From: Anaerolineae bacterium
GTDB lineage: Bacteria > Chloroflexota > Anaerolineae > B4-G1 > SLSP01
DNA: 5,080 nucleotides
Direction: 5' to 3'
Assembly: GCA_016934645.1 (NCBI GenBank)
Contig: JAFGSL010000089.1
Location: 1-5,080 of the forward strand
Shown here: one piece after another, positions 1 to 5,080 of the stretch
Layout: every line of letters starts with the position of its first letter
Numbering within the stretch: the first letter of the stretch is position 1
Program-made: the position numbers and the translations under genes
Notes under the pieces: model-generated
What the model was told of the DNA's origin: nothing
Database searches by the model: none
What the model saw: the letters and a program-made list of their open reading frames with translations, nothing else

Positions 1-93
1 ATACGTCGCGTCAATGCTAGTAGCCATCTCTGCCGCACGTTGGAGGTCATACGAATGGGCCAGCCACAGTCCTTTTCCGCAAAGTTTTGCCAT
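1..93 (-). CDS. 5' end of an unidentified divergent gene (partial, runs off left edge)
   Basis: The minus strand is open from an ATG at 93-91 to the window edge, giving 31 codons beginning MAKLCGKGLWLAHSYDLQRA and continuing to SIDATY. A GGAGGAG ribosome binding site (complement of 97-103) lies 3 nt before the ATG (5 nt if counted from its GGAGG core). A near-consensus promoter sits just upstream at 122-149, giving a leader of roughly 20 nt. There is no signal peptide. The visible residues look like a short beta strand (GLWLA) followed by an amphipathic helix (DLQRAAEMATSI), which could be the first strand and helix of a TIM-barrel-like protein, but that is only a guess from a few residues. 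The product is not recognised. The gene call rests on the promoter, ribosome binding site, start codon and open frame, all correctly spaced. Confidence 0.72.
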   Translation of the reverse strand, partial: MAKLCGKGLWLAHSYDLQRAAEMATSIDATY

Positions 94-121
94 CGTCTCC
101 TCCACTGCAAAAGTGAATGTC

Positions 122-149
122 ATTATAAACTGGATCGCGCGCTTGACAA
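122..149 (-). promoter_or_regulatory. Sigma70-type promoter for the minus-strand gene
   Basis: Read on the minus strand, TTGTCA (complement of 144-149, 5 of 6 to TTGACA) is followed after 16 nt by a perfect TATAAT (complement of 122-127). Transcription would start near 115, about 22 nt before the ATG at 93. The -35 overlaps that of the opposing promoter by five bases, so one RNA polymerase should exclude the other. The call is by sequence match only. Confidence 0.7.
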
Positions 150-170
150 GCCTCTACTGCTCTTTACAAT
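143..170 (+). promoter_or_regulatory. Sigma70-type promoter for the plus-strand gene cluster
   Basis: A perfect TTGACA at 143-148 is followed after 16 nt by TACAAT at 165-170 (5 of 6 to TATAAT). The expected start of transcription is near 176-178, at the end of a run of six G (171-176). This leaves a leader of about 50 nt before the preferred start codon at 228. It is the only convincing promoter seen upstream of the three plus-strand genes. The -35 lies inside the near-palindrome GCTTGACAAGC (141-151) and is shared with the divergent promoter. Confidence 0.75.
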
Positions 171-214
171 GGGGGGTATGCACAACATTGAGAACTTGGT
201 ATGGATATGCCTGC

Positions 215-220
215 AGGAGG
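215..220 (+). promoter_or_regulatory. Ribosome binding site that decides the start of the anchored protein
   Basis: AGGAGG at 215-220 is a full Shine-Dalgarno core. It lies 7 nt before the GTG at 228 (ideal) but only 1 nt before the in-frame ATG at 222 (too close). The in-frame ATG at 201 lies upstream of it and has no ribosome binding site of its own. It therefore favours GTG 228 as the start. Confidence 0.7.
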
Positions 221-227
221 TATGCGC

Positions 228-1649
228 GTGCGCTGGTATCGAACCCTGACCCGAGGCCAGCGCCGGATTCTCCTAGGACTGCTGGTTGGCCTTATCACCG
301 TCCTGGGGTTGCTGGGTTGGAATGTGTGGCGCGCTGTCAGTCTGCCGCAGACGCCCTCCCCGCTTCCCACACCCACGCCTAGACCGACACTTCCCCCCTC
401 TCGCACGCCTACCCCCACCCTGACACTCACGCCATCGCTAACACCGACAGCGACGCCCCTGCCGCCCTTCGACATCGCGCAAGCCGGTACGATTGCCACC
501 GGAGTCTCTGATGCACGAGGACGACTCGCGCGCTGGAGCACGCCGTTGACCCTGGTGAATGACCAACTCGCTATGTCGGTCATTCTCTACCGGCTCTACG
601 ACGCCTATCCGCCGTTGGTATTACAGCTTCAGCCTTACCTGAAGGCGCTGCGGCTCTGGTTCTGGGAAGAAGTGCGTGTCGATCCTGTGGCGCAGGCCCC
701 GTCTGTAGGCGCGCTCTATGCCTCAGACACCGAAGAACTGTACTTACGACGTGACTGGCCCGGCGAGCGTGATGTGCTGGAATGGCAAATCGCTTACGGA
801 TACGCGCGGGCAGTTCCCGATCAATACGGCGATCTGCCACGACTGATCGCCAATGCAGATTCGTTGGATCACAGGCTGGCCCTTGCCGCAGTGGGAGATG
901 GCGACGCACTCTTCTCGCTATGGCGATATGCCGGTGTTCAGCCGGGCAGCGCCCAGGCGCAAATCCTGACCGATGCCATCGCCGATGCCATCACGCCGCG
1001 CTGGCGTCTCACCACCGATCCACTGCTGGAGGATCTCTCACAGCTTCCCTTCGAGTTGGGCGACGCCTTTGTAACCGACTTATACGCCCAAGGCGGCACG
1101 GCTGCCGTCGACGCGGCTGTGCTGCGCCCGCCGCGATCTACTGCGCAACTTCTGCACATCGAGCGTTACCTCGACGATGACATGCCGCAGGTGCTGACAT
1201 CGCTTCAACCGCAACTGGAGCGCGATTGGGTATTAAGTTCCACAGACACCCTTGGGGAGGCATTAATCCGTCTGGTGCTGTTAGAATGGAGTGCCGGCGA
1301 GCTTGACGCAGACGAGGTCGCGGAACAGGCCGTCCATTGGAGCGGCGATTTGCTACAAGTATGGAGTGGTCCGGACGGTGCCGATGCTGTTGTCTGGCAG
1401 ACCGTATGGGATTCAGGCCGGAGCGCCGCGAATTTCTACGGCACATTGGTTGAAATAATGCCGCGGCCTCTCGTTCCCGGCCGGATCAACGATACCATGA
1501 TCCCCGCAAAGCTGTTCGGTGGTCGCTGGTGGGCCGGACCGCAGGGTGCGGTCTGCCTTTATCGCAGTTCAAACCGAGTCCTGCTCGCGTGGGGAACAGA
1601 CGCCACTGTGGTGGAAACTCTCGCAATCGCGGCGAGATTAGCAAACTGA
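228..1649 (+). CDS. Membrane-anchored protein with Pro/Thr linker and degenerate metallopeptidase-like ectodomain
   Basis: The protein is 473 residues from GTG 228 (475 from ATG 222, 482 from ATG 201; start chosen by the AGGAGG at 215-220). A basic N-terminus (RWYRTLTRGQRR) is followed by one hydrophobic segment at about residues 14-35, then a Pro/Thr-rich linker at about 40-80. The remaining ~390 residues should be extracytoplasmic. No lipobox is seen, so this is a type II anchor or uncleaved signal. From memory, the ectodomain resembles a family with an HExxHALQDQ-type zinc site, a downstream EGDA motif and a conserved GGxxAVDxAxxxPPxSTxQxLHxExYL block. Here the last block is well kept (about residues 289-315, PPRSTAQLLHIERYL at 301-315). 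The zinc site reads AYGYARAVPDQ (189-199), with Y190, G191 and R194 in place of His, Glu and His, and EGDA reads DGDA (D224). It is probably a non-catalytic relative; function unknown. It heads the plus-strand cluster, and the next gene starts 29 nt after its stop. Confidence 0.9.
   Translation: MRWYRTLTRGQRRILLGLLVGLITVLGLLGWNVWRAVSLPQTPSPLPTPTPRPTLPPSRTPTPTLTLTPSLTPTATPLPPFDIAQAGTIATGVSDARGRLARWSTPLTLVNDQLAMSVILYRLYDAYPPLVLQLQPYLKALRLWFWEEVRVDPVAQAPSVGALYASDTEELYLRRDWPGERDVLEWQIAYGYARAVPDQYGDLPRLIANADSLDHRLALAAVGDGDALFSLWRYAGVQPGSAQAQILTDAIADAITPRWRLTTDPLLEDLSQLPFELGDAFVTDLYAQGGTAAVDAAVLRPPRSTAQLLHIERYLDDDMPQVLTSLQPQLERDWVLSSTDTLGEALIRLVLLEWSAGELDADEVAEQAVHWSGDLLQVWSGPDGADAVVWQTVWDSGRSAANFYGTLVEIMPRPLVPGRINDTMIPAKLFGGRWWAGPQGAVCLYRSSNRVLLAWGTDATVVETLAIAARLAN
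345..467 (+). repeat. Low-complexity Pro/Thr linker-coding segment
   Basis: This stretch encodes about 41 residues dominated by Pro and Thr with some Ser, Leu and Arg (for example PTPTPRPTLPPSRTPTPT), so the DNA is C-rich with repeated ccnac-type codons. It joins the membrane segment to the folded ectodomain and probably spans the cell wall or an outer layer. Such linkers after a single membrane segment are frequent in Chloroflexota surface proteins and are often variable in length and possibly O-glycosylated; glycosylation here is only inference. It is part of the coding sequence, not a separate gene. Confidence 0.85.
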
Positions 1650-1678
1650 AGGAACCTACAATCAAAGCAAAACCGGCT

Positions 1679-2329
1679 ATGAAAGCCCAATTACGGAAGG
1701 CAGCGCTGGTCATCTTCGTAGGCGGCGCGCTCTGCGTGGCATGGACAGTATGGACCTTGACAACGCGCTACGAACGTCTGATGTACGCTCCGGCAGAGAT
1801 CGAGCAGGTTCCACAAAAGCCCGTCGCCGTGGTCTTTGGCGCGGGTTACTGGCCCAGCGGGGCGTTGAGCATGGTTCTCAAAGACCGTTTGGACGCCGCG
1901 ATTGAACTATACCACGCCGGGCGGGTGCAGAAGTTGCTCTTCAGCGGCGACAACCGCGTCGTCGATTACAACGAACCGGCGAAGATGCTGGAATATGCGC
2001 TCACGCAGGACGTCCCTCGCGATGATGTCGTGCTCGACTATGCCGGGCGGCGCACTTACGACACATGCTACCGCGCCCGCGATATTTTCCAGGTCCAGGA
2101 TGCGGTTTTGATCACGCAACGCTACCACCTGCCGCGCGCCCTTGATACCTGTGATGCACTGGGTATAGATACGGTCGGCTACGTCGCGGACCGGCAGCCC
2201 TATCCACGCCGCGACCTTGCCTGGTACTGGACACGCGAAGCCGTCGCGCTCTGGCGCGGCTGGTGGGACATCTACATTGCCCACACCACACCGGTACTGG
2301 GAGAGCCTTTACCGATTTTCACGGAGTGA
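1679..2329 (+). CDS. DUF218 family protein, SanA/YdcF-like, membrane-anchored
   Basis: The protein has 216 residues from ATG 1679. The N-terminus (MKAQLRK) leads into one hydrophobic segment at about residues 8-27, so the DUF218 domain (about 48-200) probably faces outside the cytoplasm, as in SanA. Family motifs appear in order: VAVVFGAG (49-56), the DRLDAAIELY helix (69-78), LLFSGDN (86-92), LDYAGRRTYD (119-128) and LITQRYHLPRAL (144-155). This is a textbook set for the ElyC/SanA/YdcF superfamily, and the length matches SanA. In enterobacteria SanA and ElyC affect the envelope barrier and lipid carrier or peptidoglycan precursor handling; the biochemical reaction is not settled and is not inferable here. 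The ATG has no good ribosome binding site. An AAGGA at 1649-1653 lies about 25 nt upstream, so translation may depend on coupling with the preceding gene 29 nt away. An earlier start would lack an initiation codon of normal type in the right place. The gene ends in GAG TGA, which is also the first unit of the heptamer array. Confidence 0.9.
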   Translation: MKAQLRKAALVIFVGGALCVAWTVWTLTTRYERLMYAPAEIEQVPQKPVAVVFGAGYWPSGALSMVLKDRLDAAIELYHAGRVQKLLFSGDNRVVDYNEPAKMLEYALTQDVPRDDVVLDYAGRRTYDTCYRARDIFQVQDAVLITQRYHLPRALDTCDALGIDTVGYVADRQPYPRRDLAWYWTREAVALWRGWWDIYIAHTTPVLGEPLPIFTE

Positions 2330-2400
2330 AGAGTAAAGAGAAATGAGAAATGAGTGAAGAGTATTCGACACGCATTACTCGTTACCCGTCACTCATAACC
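2324..2400 (+). repeat. Inverted pair of heptamer repeat arrays (11 in-phase 7-nt units)
   Basis: Six tandem heptamers occupy 2324-2365: GAGTGAA, GAGTAAA, GAGAAAT, GAGAAAT, GAGTGAA, GAGTATT. A 7-nt spacer CGACACG (2366-2372) follows, then four heptamers in the opposite sense at 2373-2400: CATTACT, CGTTACC, CGTCACT, CATAACC. Read on the minus strand, the last four are the same motif (RGTRAYG-like), and the 7-nt phase is unbroken across all 77 nt. GAGTGA at 2324-2329 or 2352-2357 can pair with TCACTC at 2389-2394. GAGTAA at 2331-2336 or GAGTA at 2359-2363 can pair with TTACTC at 2375-2380. At least two exclusive hairpins are therefore possible, one including the DUF218 stop codon. No T-run follows, so this is not a standard terminator. 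The ribosome binding site at 2409 stays outside the pairing. Confidence 0.85.
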
Positions 2401-2408
2401 AACAACAC

Positions 2409-2414
2409 AAGGAG
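2409..2414 (+). promoter_or_regulatory. Ribosome binding site of the M16C peptidase gene
   Basis: AAGGAG at 2409-2414 lies 4 nt before the ATG at 2419. It fixes the start of the peptidase and begins 9 nt after the last heptamer unit. Confidence 0.8.
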
Positions 2415-2418
2415 CAGT

Positions 2419-5080
2419 ATGACCATTACACACGGATTCGAATTGCTCGAAACGCGGGAAATCCCCGAACTGAATACACAGGCAAAGTGGTACCGGCACG
2501 TTGAAACGGGCGCGGAACTGCTCTCGCTGGAAAACGCCGACGAGAACAAAGTCTTCGCTGTCACTTTGCGCACGCCGCCGCCGGATTCTGCCGGTCTGCC
2601 GCACATTATGGAACACTCTGTGCTGAATGGATCGCGCAAGTACCCGGTCAAGGAGCCTTTCATCGAGTTGGCGAAAGGCTCGCTCAACACCTTTCTTAAC
2701 GCTTTTACCTTTAGCGACAAAACTGCTTACCCCATCGCCAGCCAGAACGTGCAGGACTTCTACAATCTGATCGACGTGTACCTGGACGCCGTCTTCTATC
2801 CGCGTATCACCCCCGAAACCCTCCAGCAGGAAGGCTGGCACTACGAACTGGAAAACCTGGACCATCCCCTCACCTACAAGGGCGTCGTCTTCAACGAGAT
2901 GAAGGGGGCGTACTCGTCGCCGGACAGCCTCGTGGGGCGTTTCAGCGAGCAGTCGCTCTTCGACGATCACGTCTATGCCCTCGATTCCGGCGGCGATCCA
3001 GAAGTGATTCCGCAGCTTACCTACGCGCAGTTCAAGCACTTCCACGAGACCTACTACCATCCTTCCAACGCGCGCTTTTTCTTTTATGGGGACGACGACC
3101 CCGAAAAGCGACTGAGCCTTGTCCAAGAATACCTTAAAGACTTCACCGCGCGGCATGTGGACAGCGCCATTCCGTTGCAAACGCGCTACACCGCCCCGCG
3201 CCGCCTCACTCGCCCGTACCCGGTCAGCGAAGATGCCGAGTCGCCTAAAGCCTACATCACCGTCAACTGGCTGCTGCCGGAGAACATCGATCCCACCCTC
3301 ACGCTCGCGCTGGAAATCCTGGGACACATCCTGGTCGGCATCCCGGCGTCGCCGCTGCGCAAGGCCCTCATCGACTCCGGCCTGGGCGAGGACATCATCG
3401 GCGGCGGATTGGACGACAGCCTGCGCCAATTGACGTTCTCCACGGGCCTCAAGGGCGTCCGTCAGGAAGACACGCCCAAGGTTGAGGCGCTCATCTTCGA
3501 CACGCTGCGCGCACTGGCCATCGACGGCATCGATCCCGACACTATCGCCGCATCGCTCAACACCACCGAGTTCCAGTTGCGCGAGCAGAACTTCGGCTCG
3601 TTCCCGCGTGGCCTCGTGGTTCTGTTCCGAGCGCTCACCACCTGGTTGCACGACGGCGATCCGTTCGCCCCCATCGCCTTCGAAGCGCCGCTCAACGCCG
3701 TCAAGGCCGGTCTGGCGGGAAATCCACGCTACTTCGAGGATCTTATCCAGGCGCACCTGCTCGATAATCCGCACCACACCATCTTCGTGCTGGAACCCGA
3801 CGTCACGCTCGCGCAACGCCAGGAAGAAACGGAACACGAAAAGCTGGCGCAGGCCCATGTTGCGATGACCGAGGGCGACCTGCGCGCCGTCATCGAAAGC
3901 ACGGCCCGCCTCAAGGCGTTGCAGGAAGCCGTCGACTCTCCCGAAGCCCTGGCGACGATCCCCACGCTGACGTTGGCCGATCTCGACAAGGAATCCAAAC
4001 TCGTTCCCAGCGAAATGAGCGACCCACTGAGGTGGGGCGATCTCGAGGGCGCGCACGTCCTGTACCACGACCTCTTCACCAACGGCATCGTCTACGTGGA
4101 TGTGGGCTTCGATCTGCACACGCTCCCACAGAAACTGTTGCCCTACGCGACGCTGTTTGGCGCGGCGCTGCTCGAAATCGGCACAGAGACCGAAGACTTC
4201 GTCAAACTGACGCAGCGTATCGGGCAGAAAACCGGTGGCATCGCGCCTGCCACGTTCCACGGGCTGGTGCGCGACACCGACCAGGCCGCAAGCCGGCTTT
4301 TCTTGCGTGGCAAGGCCACCATCGCCCAGACCGACGACCTGCTGGCGATCCTGCGCGACGTGCTGTTGACCGTCAAACTGGACAACCCGGAACGCTTTAT
4401 GCAGATGCTCCTGGAAAAGAAGGCGCGCGAGGAAGCCGCGTTGATCCCGGCTGGGCATCGCGTTGCCCTTACGCGGCTGCGCGCCCGGTTCAACGAGGCG
4501 TATTGGGCCGCCGAAAAGATGAGCGGTGTGGACTATCTCTTCTTCCTGCGCCGCCTTATCGAACAGGCGCAGCAGGACTGGCCCGCCGTTTTGGCGCAGT
4601 TGGAGGAAGTGCGGCACATTCTCGTCAACCGCAACGCGCTGCTGTGTAACGTTACTGTGGATGGCGACAACTGGCAAACGGTGCAGCCAAAGTTGGCCAG
4701 TTTCCTGGCGACGCTACCTGCGACGGGCACAACCCGCGCTGCGTGGGTACCGGACGCACCAACCGGGCCAGAGGGACTCGCCATCCCGGCGCAAGTCAAC
4801 TACGTGGGCAAAGGCGCAAGCCTGTTCGACCTGGGCTACACGCGCCACGGCTCGCTGGAAGTCATCGTCAACTACCTGCGCACCACTTACCTGTGGGAGA
4901 AAATTCGCGTCCAGGGCGGCGCGTATGGCGCGATGTGCGTCGCCGATCCGCACACGGGCGTCCTCAGTTACGTCTCCTACCGCGATCCCAATCTGTTGGG
5001 GACGTTGCGCAACTACGACGGGACGAGCACTTTCCTGCGCAACCTGGATCTGTCCGACGAGGAACTGGTCAAGAGCATCA
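2419..5080 (+). CDS. Peptidase M16C, presequence protease (PreP)-like zinc metallopeptidase (3' end beyond window)
   Basis: The plus frame is open from ATG 2419 to the right edge: 887 codons with no stop. Relatives are about 970-1000 residues, so roughly the last 80-110 are missing. The inverted zinc motif of the M16 family is intact: PHIMEH gives H62 and H66 as ligands and E65 as catalytic base, with E160 in VVFNEMKGAYSSP as the third ligand. Typical M16C blocks follow, including SLNTFLNAFTFSDKTAYPIA (88-107) and VYLDAVFYP (120-128). A charged helical hairpin at about 464-512 joins the two halves, and the M16C-associated region starts near 514 (IPTLTLADLD). The substrate-binding Arg/Tyr pair of the C-terminal half is present as R830 and Y836 in KIRVQGGAYG, with the same 6-residue spacing as in human PITRM1. 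There is no signal peptide, so it should work in the cytoplasm, degrading unstructured peptides inside a closed chamber. It follows the heptamer array, 89 nt after the DUF218 stop; co-transcription is possible but not shown. Confidence 0.95.
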   Translation, partial: MTITHGFELLETREIPELNTQAKWYRHVETGAELLSLENADENKVFAVTLRTPPPDSAGLPHIMEHSVLNGSRKYPVKEPFIELAKGSLNTFLNAFTFSDKTAYPIASQNVQDFYNLIDVYLDAVFYPRITPETLQQEGWHYELENLDHPLTYKGVVFNEMKGAYSSPDSLVGRFSEQSLFDDHVYALDSGGDPEVIPQLTYAQFKHFHETYYHPSNARFFFYGDDDPEKRLSLVQEYLKDFTARHVDSAIPLQTRYTAPRRLTRPYPVSEDAESPKAYITVNWLLPENIDPTLTLALEILGHILVGIPASPLRKALIDSGLGEDIIGGGLDDSLRQLTFSTGLKGVRQEDTPKVEALIFDTLRALAIDGIDPDTIAASLNTTEFQLREQNFGSFPRGLVVLFRALTTWLHDGDPFAPIAFEAPLNAVKAGLAGNPRYFEDLIQAHLLDNPHHTIFVLEPDVTLAQRQEETEHEKLAQAHVAMTEGDLRAVIESTARLKALQEAVDSPEALATIPTLTLADLDKESKLVPSEMSDPLRWGDLEGAHVLYHDLFTNGIVYVDVGFDLHTLPQKLLPYATLFGAALLEIGTETEDFVKLTQRIGQKTGGIAPATFHGLVRDTDQAASRLFLRGKATIAQTDDLLAILRDVLLTVKLDNPERFMQMLLEKKAREEAALIPAGHRVALTRLRARFNEAYWAAEKMSGVDYLFFLRRLIEQAQQDWPAVLAQLEEVRHILVNRNALLCNVTVDGDNWQTVQPKLASFLATLPATGTTRAAWVPDAPTGPEGLAIPAQVNYVGKGASLFDLGYTRHGSLEVIVNYLRTTYLWEKIRVQGGAYGAMCVADPHTGVLSYVSYRDPNLLGTLRNYDGTSTFLRNLDLSDEELVKSI

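Larger units (their letters stand above)
94..227. other. Divergent intergenic region
   Basis: This 134-nt region separates the minus-strand gene from the plus-strand cluster and holds both promoters. The near-palindrome GCTTGACAAGC (141-151) is centred at 146, and both -10 boxes begin exactly 19 nt from that centre. Downstream of the plus promoter, GGTATG occurs three times (175-180, 198-203, 219-224), the last overlapping the ribosome binding site. No terminator, tRNA or riboswitch-like fold was seen. Confidence 0.7.

Noticed and set aside
14..382. Plus-strand open frame across the divergent intergenic region
   Set aside because: It spans both promoters, has no ribosome binding site, and overlaps the anchored-protein gene in another frame.
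164..583. Minus-strand open frame with Gly/Val/Ser repeats
   Set aside because: It is the antisense of the Pro/Thr linker-coding DNA, and the repeats are the mirror of that low complexity. It would also run across the plus promoter.
2324..2400. CRISPR array
   Set aside because: The units are only 7 nt, are contiguous, and switch orientation; there are no unique spacers.
2330..2418. Rho-independent terminator between the DUF218 and protease genes
   Set aside because: Inverted repeats exist, but the stems are AT/GC-mixed and interrupted, with long loops and no T-run after them. They are better explained as a heptamer repeat array.
4032..4649. Plus-strand 205-codon open frame inside the protease gene
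   Set aside because: It is an out-of-frame shadow with an Arg/Ala-rich translation; the protease frame is continuous through this region and carries family features.
2389..4677. Long minus-strand open frame of 762 codons opposite the protease gene
   Set aside because: It lies entirely antisense to an M16C gene with intact motifs. The translation is rich in Arg, Gly, Val and Gln without recognisable domains, and the length is expected from GC-biased third codon positions on the real strand.

Overview
The window is GC-rich bacterial DNA. A single N-terminal membrane anchor followed by a long Pro/Thr linker and a large extracytoplasmic domain is an architecture common in Chloroflexota (Anaerolineae-like lineages). 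The style of the two recognisable enzymes fits that group. The assignment is inferred from protein style only; there is no rRNA or other marker gene here.

Layout: (1) Positions 1-93, minus strand: the first 31 codons of a gene that runs off the left edge, with a strong ribosome binding site. (2) Positions 94-227: a short divergent intergenic region holding two back-to-back sigma70-type promoters that share nearly the same -35 bases and are arranged symmetrically around position 146. (3) Positions 228-1649, plus: a membrane-anchored protein with a Pro/Thr linker. Its ectodomain resembles a zinc-metallopeptidase-like family, but the expected HExxH site reads YGxxR, so it looks catalytically dead. 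(4) Positions 1679-2329, plus: a SanA/YdcF-type DUF218 membrane-anchored protein, 29 nt downstream and probably in the same transcript. (5) Positions 2324-2400: an array of 7-nt repeats, six units in one orientation, one heptamer-sized spacer, then four units in the opposite orientation, all in phase. It begins in the last two codons of the DUF218 gene and can fold in at least two ways. (6) Position 2419 to the right edge, plus: an M16C (presequence protease/PreP-like) zinc peptidase with a complete active site, missing only its last stretch.

The three plus-strand genes could form one transcript from the promoter at 143-170. No classical terminator (hairpin plus T-run) is visible between them, although the heptamer array may act as a processing or attenuation element before the protease gene. 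The first two products would act at the cell envelope, whereas the M16C protein has no signal peptide and should be cytoplasmic. I see no evidence that the three form a dedicated system. The least ordinary items are the symmetric divergent promoter, the heptamer array and the apparently dead metallopeptidase.
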